From the NCBI RefSeq assembly GCF_000470775.1, contig NC_022438.1, positions 1,178,001 through 1,242,000 of the forward strand: a DNA stretch of 64,000 bases, read 5' to 3'. Source of the stretch: Leifsonia xyli subsp. cynodontis DSM 46306. Lineage in GTDB: Bacteria > Actinomycetota > Actinomycetes > Actinomycetales > Microbacteriaceae. The first letter of the stretch is position 1. Every line of letters begins with the position of its first letter. Made by a program: the position numbers and the translations under genes. A model generated the notes under the pieces. The model had not been told where the DNA came from and did no database searches. It saw only the letters and a list, made by a program, of their open reading frames with translations. Shown piece by piece: positions 19,113 through 29,469 of the stretch.

Positions 19113-21083
19113 GTGGCAGACACCGTCAGCTACCGGCCCAAGGCCGGCGAGATCCCGACCCAGCCGGGCGTGTACCGCTTCCGTGACAAGACGCGCCGCG
19201 TGCTCTACGTCGGCAAGGCGAAGAATCTGCGCGCGCGGCTGAGCAACTACTTCCAGCCCCTGCGCAGCCTGCACGAGCGCACCCGGCGCATGGTCACGAC
19301 CGCCGCGAGCGTCGAGTGGACCGTCGTGGGCAGCGAGTTCGAGGCGTTGCAGCTGGAGTACACCTGGATCAAGGAGTACAACCCGCCGTTCAACGTGCAG
19401 TTCCGGGACGACAAATCGTATCCGTATCTGGCGGTGACGCTCGGCGAGCGCATCCCACGGGTCATGGTGACGCGCAACCGGAACACGAAGGGCGCGCGCT
19501 ACTTCGGCCCGTACATGAAGGTGTGGGCCATCCGCGATACGGTGGACCTCATGCTCAAGGCGTTCCCGGTCCGCAGCTGCTCGGACGGCGTGTACCGCCG
19601 AGCGGAGCTCACCGGCCGGCCCTGCCTGCTCGGAGACATCGGCAAGTGTGCCGGCCCCTGCGTGGGCCGGGTGACGCCCCCGGAGCATCGGAGGCTGGCC
19701 GAGGACTTCGTCTCCTTCATGGCGGGCGACGACAGCGCATACATCCGCGACCTGACGGAGAAGATGAAGCAGGCAGCGGGCACGATGGACTACGAGGCGG
19801 CCGCGCGGCATCGCGACGCGATCCAGGCGTTGGAGGCCGCGATGGGCAAAAGCGCCGTCGTGCTCCAGGACAACGTCGACCTCGACGCTTTCGGCATCGC
19901 CCACGACGAGCTCGCCGCGGCCGTGCAGCAGTTCATCGTCCGTGGCGGGCGCATCCGCGGTGTGCGCAGCTGGGTGGTCGACAAGGAACTGGATGTCGAA
20001 CTCGGCGAGCTGATCGAGACCGTCATGCAGAACGCCTACGAGGGGGCGGATGCGCCGCCGCGGGAGATCCTGGTGCCGGTTCTCCCGGACGATGCCGCCG
20101 AGCTGGGGCAGTGGCTCACCGCCCGCCGGCACGAGAACAGCGGCGGCGGTGTCAGCGACCCGTCGGCGACCCGCGGCCGGCTGAGCGGGCGGGTCGAGCT
20201 CAAGGTGGCCCAGCGCGGCGACAAGGCCGCCCTCGCGCAGACCGCGGAGATGAACGCGAAGAACGCTCTTGTCCTCTACAAGACCCGCCGCAGCTCCGAC
20301 TTCGTCGCGCGGTCGAAGGCGCTCAGCGACATCCAGGACGCCCTCGGGATGGAGGACGCTCCGCTCCGCATAGAGTGCTACGACGTCTCCCACCTGAGCG
20401 GAACGAACATCGTGGCGTCGATGGTCGTGTTCGAGGACGGGCTCCCGCGCAAAGATCAGTACCGCCGGTTCAGCATCCCCGAGTCGGCCGACGACACCGA
20501 ATCCATCTACCAGGTGATCTCCCGGCGGCTGGCGTACCTGCGCGAGGAGCCGTCCGTCGAGGTGCTCCCCCCGGAGAACGGCGACGACCCGGGGACCGGC
20601 GTGGACGCGGAGGCCGCCGAGGCCGCGGAGAGGCGTCGCAAGAAGTTCGCGTACCCGCCGAACCTCCTCATCGTCGACGGCGGCCAGCCGCAGGTGGCCG
20701 CCGCCCGCCGGGCGCTGGAGGAGTCCGGTGTGTCCGGCGTCCAGCTGGCCGGGATCGCCAAACGCCTGGAGGAGGTCTGGCTGCCCGGCTCGGACTTCCC
20801 CGTCATCCTGCCCCGCAACAGCGACGCGCTGTTCCTCATCCAGCGCATCCGCGACGAAGCGCACCGGTTCGCGATCGCCTACCAGCGCGCCCGGCGGAAG
20901 CGCGATATCACGACCGTGCTGGGGGAGATCCCGGGGCTCGGCCCCGCGCGCGTGAAGGAGCTGCTGAAGCATTTCGGTTCGGTCGCACAGCTGAGGCGGG
21001 CGGCGCCCGAGGAGATCGCCGAGGTGCGCGGGGTCGGCCCCAGGCTCGCGGCGGCGGTGTTCGAGCGGCTCGCGGACCGCTGA
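19113..21083 (+). CDS. uvrC: Excinuclease ABC subunit UvrC
   Basis: The 656-residue nuclease that makes both incisions around a lesion. The N-terminal GIY-YIG domain is visible as [22 protein letters not shown] (3' incision). A UVR-type UvrB-binding segment lies near 205-240 ([20 protein letters not shown]). The RNase H-like 5' nuclease domain includes [11 protein letters not shown] and [11 protein letters not shown]. The C-terminal helix-hairpin-helix pair reads [18 protein letters not shown] and [16 protein letters not shown]. It is complete and reads from a GTG. Confidence 0.97.
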   Translation: MADTVSYRPKAGEIPTQPGVYRFRDKTRRVLYVGKAKNLRARLSNYFQPLRSLHERTRRMVTTAASVEWTVVGSEFEALQLEYTWIKEYNPPFNVQFRDDKSYPYLAVTLGERIPRVMVTRNRNTKGARYFGPYMKVWAIRDTVDLMLKAFPVRSCSDGVYRRAELTGRPCLLGDIGKCAGPCVGRVTPPEHRRLAEDFVSFMAGDDSAYIRDLTEKMKQAAGTMDYEAAARHRDAIQALEAAMGKSAVVLQDNVDLDAFGIAHDELAAAVQQFIVRGGRIRGVRSWVVDKELDVELGELIETVMQNAYEGADAPPREILVPVLPDDAAELGQWLTARRHENSGGGVSDPSATRGRLSGRVELKVAQRGDKAALAQTAEMNAKNALVLYKTRRSSDFVARSKALSDIQDALGMEDAPLRIECYDVSHLSGTNIVASMVVFEDGLPRKDQYRRFSIPESADDTESIYQVISRRLAYLREEPSVEVLPPENGDDPGTGVDAEAAEAAERRRKKFAYPPNLLIVDGGQPQVAAARRALEESGVSGVQLAGIAKRLEEVWLPGSDFPVILPRNSDALFLIQRIRDEAHRFAIAYQRARRKRDITTVLGEIPGLGPARVKELLKHFGSVAQLRRAAPEEIAEVRGVGPRLAAAVFERLADR

Positions 21084-21133
21084 GGTCACCGCCGGGAGCG
21101 CGAATGGACATCGTGGCCGCCGCGTTCACTCAG

Positions 21134-21139
21134 TAGGCT
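21134..21139 (+). promoter_or_regulatory. Promoter -10 of rapZ
   Basis: TAGGCT, with the GTG start 30 bases downstream. A ribosome site AAGGAG precedes the start, so this is a leadered counterpart of the leaderless promoters. Confidence 0.5.
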
Positions 21140-21169
21140 GGGGGCCAGACCCGCGAAGAAGGAGCATCC

Positions 21170-22057
21170 GTGACGAGCGACGTCGAGACCACCGCCGAGC
21201 AGCAAGAAGTGCTGATCGTCACCGGAATGTCGGGGGCGGGCCGCTCCACGGTCGCCAACGCCCTGGAGGACCTCGACTGGTACGTGGTCGACAATCTGCC
21301 GCCGCAGATGCTCCGTCCGCTCATCGAACTGGCCAACCGGGCCGAGTCGGGACTGCCGCGCATCGCGGCCGTGGTGGATGTCCGCGGCCGCAACTTCTTC
21401 GCCGACCTGCAGGAGATGATCCAGTCCCTGCGCGAGGGCACGAAGGTGCGCGTCCTGTTCCTGGAGGCTGCGGACGCCACCCTGGTCCGGCGCTTCGAGC
21501 AGGTGCGCCGGCCGCACCCGCTGCAGGGCAACGGCACGCTCCTCGACGGCATCACCGCCGAACGCGCCCGGCTGCGGGAGATCCGCGAGTCCAGCGACAT
21601 CATCGTGGACACGAGCGACCTCAACATCCACCAGCTCGCCACCAGCATCACCGACACCTTCGCGGACGAGAACACCGCAGGCGTCCAGGTCACCGTCATG
21701 AGCTTCGGCTTCAAGTACGGTCTCCCCGCGGACGCCGACCTCGTCGCCGACGCCCGGTTTCTGCCGAACCCGTTCTGGAAGCCGGAGCTCCGGCCGCACA
21801 CGGGGCTCGACGAGGTCGTCCGGGACGACGTCTTGCAGCAGACCGGCGCCGAGGAGTTCATCGAGGGCTACCTCGCGGCGTTGCGGCCGATCTTCGTCGG
21901 ATATCAGCGGGAGAACAAGCGGCACGCCACGATCGCGGTAGGCTGCACGGGAGGGAAGCACCGTTCGGTCGCGATTGCGGAAGAGCTCGCTGCACGGTTG
22001 AGAATCCTTCCCGGTCTCGCGGTGAGCACCAAACACCGTGATCTGGGCCGTGAATGA
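21170..22057 (+). CDS. rapZ: RNase adapter protein RapZ (YvcJ family nucleotide-binding protein)
   Basis: A 295-residue P-loop protein. The Walker A variant [10 protein letters not shown] lies at about 19-28. In enterobacteria RapZ guides RNase E to small RNAs that control amino-sugar synthesis; in actinobacteria the target is unknown. The C-terminal domain is complete ([17 protein letters not shown]). It lies between uvrC and whiA, a conserved position. The yvcK gene often found between rapZ and whiA in actinobacteria is not here: only 57 bp separate the two. Confidence 0.93.
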   Translation: MTSDVETTAEQQEVLIVTGMSGAGRSTVANALEDLDWYVVDNLPPQMLRPLIELANRAESGLPRIAAVVDVRGRNFFADLQEMIQSLREGTKVRVLFLEAADATLVRRFEQVRRPHPLQGNGTLLDGITAERARLREIRESSDIIVDTSDLNIHQLATSITDTFADENTAGVQVTVMSFGFKYGLPADADLVADARFLPNPFWKPELRPHTGLDEVVRDDVLQQTGAEEFIEGYLAALRPIFVGYQRENKRHATIAVGCTGGKHRSVAIAEELAARLRILPGLAVSTKHRDLGRE

Positions 22058-22114
22058 CGTCGGCCGCCTCCCCCACGGCGTGACCCGCGCCGTCTCCACA
22101 GAAAAGGAATCCGA

Positions 22115-23098
22115 TTGGCTCTCACCGCCGACGTCAAAGACGAGCTCACGAAGGTCGAGGTCAGCAAGACGACCGTCCGGGCCGCTGAGCTGGCCACCAT
22201 CCTCAGGTTCTCCGGCGGCCTGCACCTGATTGGCGGCCGGATCGCGGTCGAGAGCGAGCTCGACACCCCCGAGCTGGCGCGCCGCGTGCGCAAGGACCTC
22301 GCGGAGCTCTACGGCGTTCGCAGCGATGTCTCGGTGATCTCGGCTTCCTGTGTGCGCCGCGCCAGCCAGTACCTCGTCCGCGTGCTCGACGGGGGCGAGA
22401 CGCTCGCCCGGCAGACCGGTCTGCTCGACGCGCGCCGCCGGCCGATCCGGGGTCTCCCGAACCGCCTGACCACCGGCTCCCGCGAGGAGCTGGCCGCCGT
22501 ATGGCGTGGTGCTTTCCTCGCGAGCGGCTCGCTGACCGACCCGGGCCGTTCCGCAGCGCTGGAGGTCACCTGCCCGGGCAACGAAGCCGCGATGGCGCTC
22601 GTGGGCGCCGCCGGCCGGATCGGCGTGGCGGCCAAGGCCCGGGAGGTCCGTGGCGTGCATCGCGTCGTCATCCGCGACGGCGAGGCGATCAGTGCGATGC
22701 TCGTCCAGATGGGCGCGGCGCAGACGGTCTCCAACTGGGAGGAGCTGCGCCAGCGCCGCGAGGTGCGCGCGACGGCGAACCGTCTGGTCAACTTCGACGA
22801 CGCCAACCTCCGCCGTTCGGCGCAGGCCGCCGTCGCTGCCTGCGCGCGAGTGGAGCGGGCGCTGGAGATCCTCGGCGACGACATCCCGGAGCACTTGCAG
22901 TATGCCGGACGGCTGCGCCTCGCCCATCGCGACGCGAGCCTGGACGAACTCGGTCACTACGCCGATCCGCCCATGACCAAGGACGCTGTGGCCGGCCGTA
23001 TCCGCCGTCTCCTGGCGATGGCCGACAAGCGCGCGTCGGATCTGGGCGTCCCCAGCACGGAGGCCAGCCTTCCCGCGGACTTCGACGACGAGGTGTAG
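22115..23098 (+). CDS. whiA: WhiA-family transcription regulator
   Basis: A 327-residue DNA-binding protein with a LAGLIDADG-like N-terminal domain ([16 protein letters not shown]) and a C-terminal helix-turn-helix ([24 protein letters not shown] region). In Streptomyces it drives sporulation septation with WhiB; in non-sporulating actinobacteria it is linked to cell division. Translation starts at TTG 22115, preceded by an AAAAGGAA ribosome site. It is full length. Confidence 0.95.
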   Translation: MALTADVKDELTKVEVSKTTVRAAELATILRFSGGLHLIGGRIAVESELDTPELARRVRKDLAELYGVRSDVSVISASCVRRASQYLVRVLDGGETLARQTGLLDARRRPIRGLPNRLTTGSREELAAVWRGAFLASGSLTDPGRSAALEVTCPGNEAAMALVGAAGRIGVAAKAREVRGVHRVVIRDGEAISAMLVQMGAAQTVSNWEELRQRREVRATANRLVNFDDANLRRSAQAAVAACARVERALEILGDDIPEHLQYAGRLRLAHRDASLDELGHYADPPMTKDAVAGRIRRLLAMADKRASDLGVPSTEASLPADFDDEV

Positions 23099-23138
23099 CC
23101 TCCGGGAAGCAACCCGCGGCGGCCGGCGTTGCTCTCAC

Positions 23139-23144
23139 TAGACT
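23139..23144 (+). promoter_or_regulatory. Promoter -10 of sodA
   Basis: TAGACT 33 bases before the ATG of sodA, which has a TTGGAGATGAGTA leader containing a GGAG ribosome site. Confidence 0.45.
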
Positions 23145-23177
23145 GACAACGTCGCTCGAATCAATTGGAGATGAGTA

Positions 23178-23804
23178 ATGGCTGACTACACGCTCGCCGA
23201 TCTTCCCTATGACTATTCGGCCCTCGAGCCGAACATCAGCGGTCGGATCATGGAACTGCACCATGACAAGCATCACAAGACCTATGTCGACGGTGCGAAC
23301 ACCGCCCTCGTCAAGCTCGCCGAGGCCCGCGATGCGGACGACCTCACCTCCGTGAACAAACTGCAGAAAGACCTCGCCTTCAATCTGGCCGGTCACGTCA
23401 ACCACACGGTTTTCTGGAACAACCTCTCGCCGGAAGGCGGGGACAAACCGGAGGGCGAGCTCGCGGCGGCGATCGATGAGTTCTTCGGATCGTTCGACAA
23501 GTTCCGCGCACACTTCACCGCTTCCGCCCTCGGCATCCAGGGCTCCGGCTGGTCGATCCTCGCCTGGGACTCGCTGGGCCAGAAGCTCATCATCGAGCAG
23601 CTGTACGACCACCAGGCCAACCTCGCGGCGGCGACCATCCCGCTGCTCCTGATCGACATGTGGGAGCACGCCTTCTACCTCGACTATGTCAATGTGAAGG
23701 CGGATTACGTCAAAGTGTTCTGGAACATCGTCAACTGGGCCGATGTCGGCCAGCGCTTCGCCCGGGCGCGTCAGAGCACCTCGGGTCTGCTGGTACTCTC
23801 ATAG
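23178..23804 (+). CDS. sodA: Superoxide dismutase (Mn/Fe family)
   Basis: A 208-residue cytosolic enzyme that converts superoxide to hydrogen peroxide and oxygen. Metal ligands are visible in the expected places: His in [14 protein letters not shown], His in [12 protein letters not shown], and Asp/His in [13 protein letters not shown]. Mn or Fe cannot be decided with certainty from sequence. It is a single gene with its own promoter and a strong terminator eight bases after the stop. Confidence 0.95.
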   Translation: MADYTLADLPYDYSALEPNISGRIMELHHDKHHKTYVDGANTALVKLAEARDADDLTSVNKLQKDLAFNLAGHVNHTVFWNNLSPEGGDKPEGELAAAIDEFFGSFDKFRAHFTASALGIQGSGWSILAWDSLGQKLIIEQLYDHQANLAAATIPLLLIDMWEHAFYLDYVNVKADYVKVFWNIVNWADVGQRFARARQSTSGLLVLS

Positions 23805-24917
<1,113 letters not shown>

Positions 24918-24933
24918 GCCCGGGAACCGTATC

Positions 24934-26151
24934 GTGGCGCTCCGCACCCTCGATTCACTCGGTTCGTTCGCGGGAAAGCGCGTCGTCGTCCGGTGCGATC
25001 TGAACGTCCCCCTGAAGGACGGGAAGATCACGGACGACGGCCGCGTGCGAGCCTCCGTGCCCACCCTCGACGCCCTGATCAACCAGGGCGCGAAGGTGGT
25101 CGTCCTCTCGCATCTGGGCCGTCCCGAGGGCGCCCCGGATGCGAAGTACAGCCTGGCCCCGGTGGCTCAGCGGCTCTCCGAACTTCTCGGCAAGCCGGTG
25201 ACCTTCGCCCGTGACACCGTGGGCGGCGGCGCCGAGGAGGCCGTAGCCCGCCTTGAGGACGGCGATGTCGCTCTCCTGGAGAACCTCCGCTTCAACCCGG
25301 GTGAGACCAGCGAAGACGAGTCCGAGCGCGTGGCCTTCGCGGCCAAGCTCGCGGCCTTCGGCGACGCTTTCGTCTCCGACGGCTTCGGCGTCGTCCACCG
25401 CAAGCAGGCGAGCGTCTACGAGCTGGCCAAGGCGCTCCCGAGCGCCGCGGGCACGCTCATCGCGACCGAGCTCGACGTGCTCGACCGTCTCACCGAGAAT
25501 CCCGAGCGGCCCTACGCGGTCGTGCTCGGCGGCTCGAAGGTGTCGGACAAACTCGGCGTCATCGGCCACTTGCTGCCGCGCGTCGACTCGCTGCTCATCG
25601 GCGGCGGGATGCTGTTCACCTTCCTCGCCGCGCTCGGCCACAGGGTCGGCTCCAGCCTCCTCGAGGCGGACCAGATCGACACCGTCAAGGGCTACCTGGA
25701 GCAGGCGGAGCAACGGGGCGTGGAGATCGTGCTGCCGCGGGATGTCGTGGTCGCCTCCGCCTTCGGCGCGGACGCGGAGCACAGTGTTCGTCCCGTCGAC
25801 GGCATCGAGGACACCGACTGGGGCGCCTCCGGTCTCGGCCTGGACATCGGGCCGGAGACCGCGGAGGTGTTCTCGGAGTACATCCGCGCCGCGCGCATGG
25901 TGTTCTGGAACGGCCCGATGGGCGTGTTCGAGCTGGCCCCGTTCGCGGCCGGCACCAAGGCCGTGGCCCAGGCGCTCACCGAGGTCGACGGTCTCGGCGT
26001 CGTCGGGGGCGGCGACTCGGCCGCGGCGGTTCGTTCGCTCGGCTTCTCGGACGACCAGTTCGGCCACATTTCTACCGGTGGCGGTGCGAGCCTCGAATTC
26101 CTCGAGGGCAAGCGCCTGCCGGGTCTGGAGGTTTTGGGATGGCAGCAGTGA
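24934..26151 (+). CDS. pgk: Phosphoglycerate kinase
   Basis: A 405-residue two-domain kinase that transfers phosphate from 1,3-bisphosphoglycerate to ADP. The N-domain substrate motif is RVVVRCDLNVPLKDG, the hinge and C-domain carry PYAVVLGGSKVSDKLGVI and the nucleotide loop GGGDSAAAVRSLG. It reads from a GTG. Its last 13 bases overlap the start of tpiA, suggesting translational coupling. Confidence 0.97.
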   Translation: MALRTLDSLGSFAGKRVVVRCDLNVPLKDGKITDDGRVRASVPTLDALINQGAKVVVLSHLGRPEGAPDAKYSLAPVAQRLSELLGKPVTFARDTVGGGAEEAVARLEDGDVALLENLRFNPGETSEDESERVAFAAKLAAFGDAFVSDGFGVVHRKQASVYELAKALPSAAGTLIATELDVLDRLTENPERPYAVVLGGSKVSDKLGVIGHLLPRVDSLLIGGGMLFTFLAALGHRVGSSLLEADQIDTVKGYLEQAEQRGVEIVLPRDVVVASAFGADAEHSVRPVDGIEDTDWGASGLGLDIGPETAEVFSEYIRAARMVFWNGPMGVFELAPFAAGTKAVAQALTEVDGLGVVGGGDSAAAVRSLGFSDDQFGHISTGGGASLEFLEGKRLPGLEVLGWQQ

Positions 26152-26951
26152 GCGATGTCGTGACATCGAGTGTGCGGCGTGTGCCGCTCATCGCCGGCAA
26201 CTGGAAGATGAATCTCGACCACCTCCAGTCCATCGCGGTCGTGCAGAAGCTCGCTTGGACGCTCAAGGACGCCGGTCACGACTTCGGCGCGGTCGAGGTG
26301 GCGGTCTTCCCGCCGTTCACCGATCTGCGCAGCGTGCAGACGCTGGTCGCGGCCGACAAACTCCCGATCGCGTTCGGCGGCCAGGACGTCTCCGAGCACG
26401 ACTCGGGCGCCTACACCGGCGAGATCGCCGCGTCGTTCCTCGCGGCGCTGGAGACCCGCTATGTGATCATCGGCCACTCGGAGCGGCGCACGCTGCACGA
26501 CGAGACGGACGAGCAGGTCGCGGCGAAGACCGCGCAAGCGGTCAAGAACGGCATCGCGCCGATCGTCTGCGTCGGTGAGACGGCCGAAGACCTGGAGAAG
26601 CACGGCGCGAGCGCCGTTCCGGTCGCCCAGCTGCGCGCGGCCCTCGCAGGCATCGACTCGGCGGCTGACTTCGTCGTCGCGTACGAGCCTGTCTGGGCCA
26701 TCGGCTCGGGCCAGGCGGCGACGCCGGAACAGGCCGAGCAGGTCGCCGCGGCGCTCCGCGCTGTGATCGCGGAGGCACTGGGCGATGAGGTCGCGGCGAA
26801 GACACGCATCCTCTACGGCGGTTCGGTGAAGTCGGGCAACATCGCCGGCTTCATGCGCGAGCCGAACGTGGACGGTGCCCTCGTCGGCGGTGCGAGCCTC
26901 GACGTCGCCGAGTTCGCGGCGATCATCCGGTACCAGAAGCACGTGGTCTGA
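26139..26951 (+). CDS. tpiA: Triose-phosphate isomerase
   Basis: A 270-residue TIM-barrel enzyme interconverting dihydroxyacetone phosphate and glyceraldehyde-3-phosphate. Key motifs: AGNWKMN (substrate Lys), IGHSERR (electrophilic His) and AYEPVWAIGSG (catalytic Glu). The frame opens with ATG 26139 inside pgk; a GTG at 26148 or a later GTG could be the true start, because family members usually begin only a few residues before the PLIAGNWKMN strand. Confidence 0.96.
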   Translation: MAAVSDVVTSSVRRVPLIAGNWKMNLDHLQSIAVVQKLAWTLKDAGHDFGAVEVAVFPPFTDLRSVQTLVAADKLPIAFGGQDVSEHDSGAYTGEIAASFLAALETRYVIIGHSERRTLHDETDEQVAAKTAQAVKNGIAPIVCVGETAEDLEKHGASAVPVAQLRAALAGIDSAADFVVAYEPVWAIGSGQAATPEQAEQVAAALRAVIAEALGDEVAAKTRILYGGSVKSGNIAGFMREPNVDGALVGGASLDVAEFAAIIRYQKHVV

Positions 26952-26965
26952 CGCGGCCGACCAGT

Positions 26966-26971
26966 TATACT
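26966..26971 (+). promoter_or_regulatory. Promoter -10 of secG
   Basis: TATACT lies 48 bases before the GTG of secG, giving secG-rbpA a promoter separate from the glycolytic genes. The start codon has an AAGGGAAAG ribosome site. Confidence 0.5.
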
Positions 26972-27019
26972 GGTCCTTGGTTTTCGTCGGGAACGGTCCG
27001 GCGCAGTGAAAGGGAAAGC

Positions 27020-27265
27020 GTGCAGATTCTCCAGGTCGTACTGCAGGTGCTGCTGGGGATCACCAGTCTCCTGCTGACGCTGCTCATCCTGTTGCACAAG
27101 GGCCGTGGCGGCGGTCTCTCCGACATGTTCGGCGGTGGCGTCACCTCCAACCTCGGTGCGTCGGGGGTCGCGGAACGGAACCTCAACCGGATCACCGTCA
27201 TCCTGGGCCTCATCTGGATCGTGTGCATCGTGGTCCTCGGTCTCATCACCAAGTTCAGCGCCTGA
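27020..27265 (+). CDS. secG: Preprotein translocase subunit SecG
   Basis: An 81-residue membrane protein that assists SecYE during protein export. Two membrane segments are visible (VVLQVLLGITSLLLTLLILL and IWIVCIVVLGLI) around the Gly-rich cytosolic loop GRGGGLSDMFGGG, the family hallmark. The position after tpiA is conserved in actinobacteria. It reads from a GTG. Confidence 0.95.
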   Translation: MQILQVVLQVLLGITSLLLTLLILLHKGRGGGLSDMFGGGVTSNLGASGVAERNLNRITVILGLIWIVCIVVLGLITKFSA

Positions 27266-27297
27266 CGGCGCGCACCCTTTTCACCAGAGGAGTATCA

Positions 27298-27663
27298 GTG
27301 GCATCCGGAGGAAGCGCCATTCGCGGTTCGCGTGTCGGTGCGGGGCCGATGGGGGAGCAGGACCGCGGTTTCCACGCGGACCGCATCGCTATCTCGTATT
27401 GGGACGCGCTCGGAAACGAGACCGTGCGCTATTTCGCGGCGAACCTGCCAGACGAAGAGATTCCGGAGGTCATCGATTCGCCGTCCACCGGTCTGCCGGC
27501 CGGTCGCGACAAGGAGAACCCGCCGTCGGTCGCCAAAGCCGAGCCGTACAAGACGCACCTCGCCTATGTGAAGGAGCGTCGTTCGGAGGAAGAAGCGGAA
27601 CAGCTTCTGGAAGACGCGCTGAACCAGCTTCGCGCCCGCCGTGGGAAGCTCACCAGCACCTGA
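27298..27663 (+). CDS. rbpA: RNA polymerase-binding protein RbpA
   Basis: A 121-residue actinobacterial transcription factor that binds the principal sigma factor and RNA polymerase and stabilises the open complex. The N-terminal tail GSAIRGSRVGAGPMGE, the core strand ISYWDALGNETVRYFA and the C-terminal sigma-interaction helix KTHLAYVKERRSEEEAEQLL are all present. Some members bind zinc with cysteines; here the core has none, so this is the zinc-free type. The GTG at 27298 follows an AGAGGAG ribosome site. Confidence 0.92.
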   Translation: MASGGSAIRGSRVGAGPMGEQDRGFHADRIAISYWDALGNETVRYFAANLPDEEIPEVIDSPSTGLPAGRDKENPPSVAKAEPYKTHLAYVKERRSEEEAEQLLEDALNQLRARRGKLTST

Positions 27664-27680
27664 CACTGCGCGGCACCACG

Positions 27681-27724
27681 AAGCCCCCGCCGGTCTGGCA
27701 GAACGAACAGACCGGCGGGGGCTT
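27681..27724. terminator. Bidirectional terminator between rbpA and pgl
   Basis: A perfect 17-bp stem (AAGCCCCCGCCGGTCTG at 27681-27697 and its complement at 27708-27724) with a 10-base loop. It reads A...T from both sides and lies between two convergent genes, so it can end both operons. Confidence 0.8.
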
Positions 27725-27739
27725 CTCTCGCAGCGCGGG

Positions 27740-28510
27740 CTAGTAGCTCGGTGTGATGAGGTTCTCGGGGACGTCCACGGCGGCATCCAGGTCCACGAAG
27801 AACACGGTGCGTTTGCGGCCCTTGGCACCCGCGACCGGCACCTCGGTGTAGCTCGCACCCGCGAGGGCGAGGCCGAGGGCGCTCGCTTTGTCACTGCCGG
27901 CGAGCACCAGCCAGATCCGGTCCGAAGCGTTGAGCACCGGACGGGTCAGGCTGAGGCGCCGCGGCGGCGGCTTGGGCGCCTCGCGCTCGGCGATCACCGT
28001 TGCCTCCGTCTCGCGGATGCCGGGGCGGTCGGGGAACAGCGAGGCGATGTGGCCGTCGGGCCCGACACCGAGGAAGGTGATGTCGAACCTCGGGAAGAGC
28101 TCGCCTTCGGGAGCGAAGGCCTCCAGCTCGGTCGCGAACACGCGCACGGCCTCGTCGATGTCCGGGATGTCGTCCTCGGCCGGGAACGGGTGGATGTTCT
28201 CCGCTGGAACGTCCAGGTGGTCGAGGAGCGCCTCGCGCGCCTGACGCTCGTTCCGATCCCGGCTCGCGCGCTCGACGAAGCGTTCGTCGCCCCACCAGAA
28301 ATGCACCTTCGACCAGTCGATCGTGTCGCGGGCGGGGGAGGCGTTCACCGCCTCGAGCACCGCGATGCCCATCGCGCCGCCGGTGAGAGCGATATTGGCC
28401 TCGTTCCGATCGTCCAGGATGTCGATCGTCTTCGTGAGGAACCGCGCCGCCACCGAGGCCGTCAGGGCCTCCTTGTCGGGGTGGACAAGCACCCGTCGTT
28501 CGTTCGTCAT
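27740..28510 (-). CDS. pgl: 6-phosphogluconolactonase
   Basis: A 256-residue lactonase of the DevB/NagB fold that hydrolyses 6-phosphogluconolactone, the second step of the oxidative pentose-phosphate path. Motifs: ALTGGAMGIAVLEAV, KVHFWWGDERFVE and LGVGPDGHIASLFPD. Its ATG overlaps the opcA stop (ATGA), so it is translated as the last gene of the tkt-tal-pgi-zwf-opcA-pgl operon. Confidence 0.95.
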   Translation of the reverse strand: MTNERRVLVHPDKEALTASVAARFLTKTIDILDDRNEANIALTGGAMGIAVLEAVNASPARDTIDWSKVHFWWGDERFVERASRDRNERQAREALLDHLDVPAENIHPFPAEDDIPDIDEAVRVFATELEAFAPEGELFPRFDITFLGVGPDGHIASLFPDRPGIRETEATVIAEREAPKPPPRRLSLTRPVLNASDRIWLVLAGSDKASALGLALAGASYTEVPVAGAKGRKRTVFFVDLDAAVDVPENLITPSY

Positions 28511-29469
28511 GCTGTCGTGCCCACTCCTTCGTCCGAGGTCTCGAGAAGACCGAGACCCTTCGTGATCACCTCGCCGTAGAGGTCGTCCGGGTCCAGCCTA
28601 CGCAGTTCTTCCGCGAGACAGTCCCGGAGGCTGCGGCGCGGCAGCGCGAGGTCGTGGCTGGGCTGACCGGGCTGGGAGAGACGCGCCACGTTCGGCGCCT
28701 CGCGCTCCAGCTCGATCGTGCCGGACGACCGCTCCATCTGGACACCGTGGATGCCGCCGGAGCCGACCGCGCGCGAAGCCAGATCGTACTGCACCGGAAT
28801 CCGCAGTTGCAAGCGCAACCAGGCGGCGAGGAGGAGAGTGGAGGGGGAGTCGGCCGCCCCGGCCACCTCGACGCCCCGGATGGGCTCGTAGGGCGGCTGG
28901 TCGAGAACGGCGGCCAGCTGGGCCCGCCACAGCGTGAGACGGGTCCAGGCGAAGTCGGTGTCGCCCGGCGCATAGGTCTCGGCCAGCCCGGTGAGCGCCT
29001 CCTGCGGGTTCGGCTGCGCGGAGGCGTCCGTGATCCGGCGGGTGGCGATGCGGCCGAGAGGCGAGCGCGAGACCTTCGCGGGTGCGATGCCGGGCCACCA
29101 GACGACGACCGGGGCGTCCGGGAGGAGCAGGCCGGTGACCAGTCCCTCCTCGTCGCTTGCGGTCTCGCCGTAGGCGCGCAGCACGATGACCTCGCTCGCA
29201 CCGGCGTCGCCGCCGACGCGGATCTGGGCGTCCAGCCGGCCATCGTCGTTCGCCGAGCGCTCCTCTTCGGTCGAGACCACGATGACGCGCATCGGGTGTT
29301 CGCGGGAGGCGTCGTTGGCGGCCTCGATGGCCTCCTCCTCCTGGCCCAGATGGGTGGCGATGATCAGGGTCAGGACCCGCCCGAGGGCGACGGCGCCGCC
29401 CTCTTCGCGGATCTTGACCAGTGTCTTCGAGATGTTGCTGGTGGTGGTGTCGGGAAGATCGACGATCAC
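28507..29469 (-). CDS. opcA: Glucose-6-phosphate dehydrogenase assembly protein OpcA
   Basis: A 320-residue cofactor protein that activates glucose-6-phosphate dehydrogenase in actinobacteria and cyanobacteria. The start is set at GTG 29469 (IVDLPDTTTSNISKTLVKI), which overlaps the zwf stop as GTGA and has a GGAG site upstream; an in-frame ATG lies 12 bases earlier. The family core LTLIIATHL, VVWWPGIAP and WTRLTLWRAQLA are visible. Overlaps on both sides indicate tight co-translation with its partner enzyme. Confidence 0.94.
   Translation of the reverse strand: MIVDLPDTTTSNISKTLVKIREEGGAVALGRVLTLIIATHLGQEEEAIEAANDASREHPMRVIVVSTEEERSANDDGRLDAQIRVGGDAGASEVIVLRAYGETASDEEGLVTGLLLPDAPVVVWWPGIAPAKVSRSPLGRIATRRITDASAQPNPQEALTGLAETYAPGDTDFAWTRLTLWRAQLAAVLDQPPYEPIRGVEVAGAADSPSTLLLAAWLRLQLRIPVQYDLASRAVGSGGIHGVQMERSSGTIELEREAPNVARLSQPGQPSHDLALPRRSLRDCLAEELRRLDPDDLYGEVITKGLGLLETSDEGVGTTA

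Noticed and set aside
23741..23804. Possible frameshift at the C-terminus of SodA
   Set aside because: The metal ligands and the VNWADV helix are intact and the ending length is within the family range, so no lesion is claimed.
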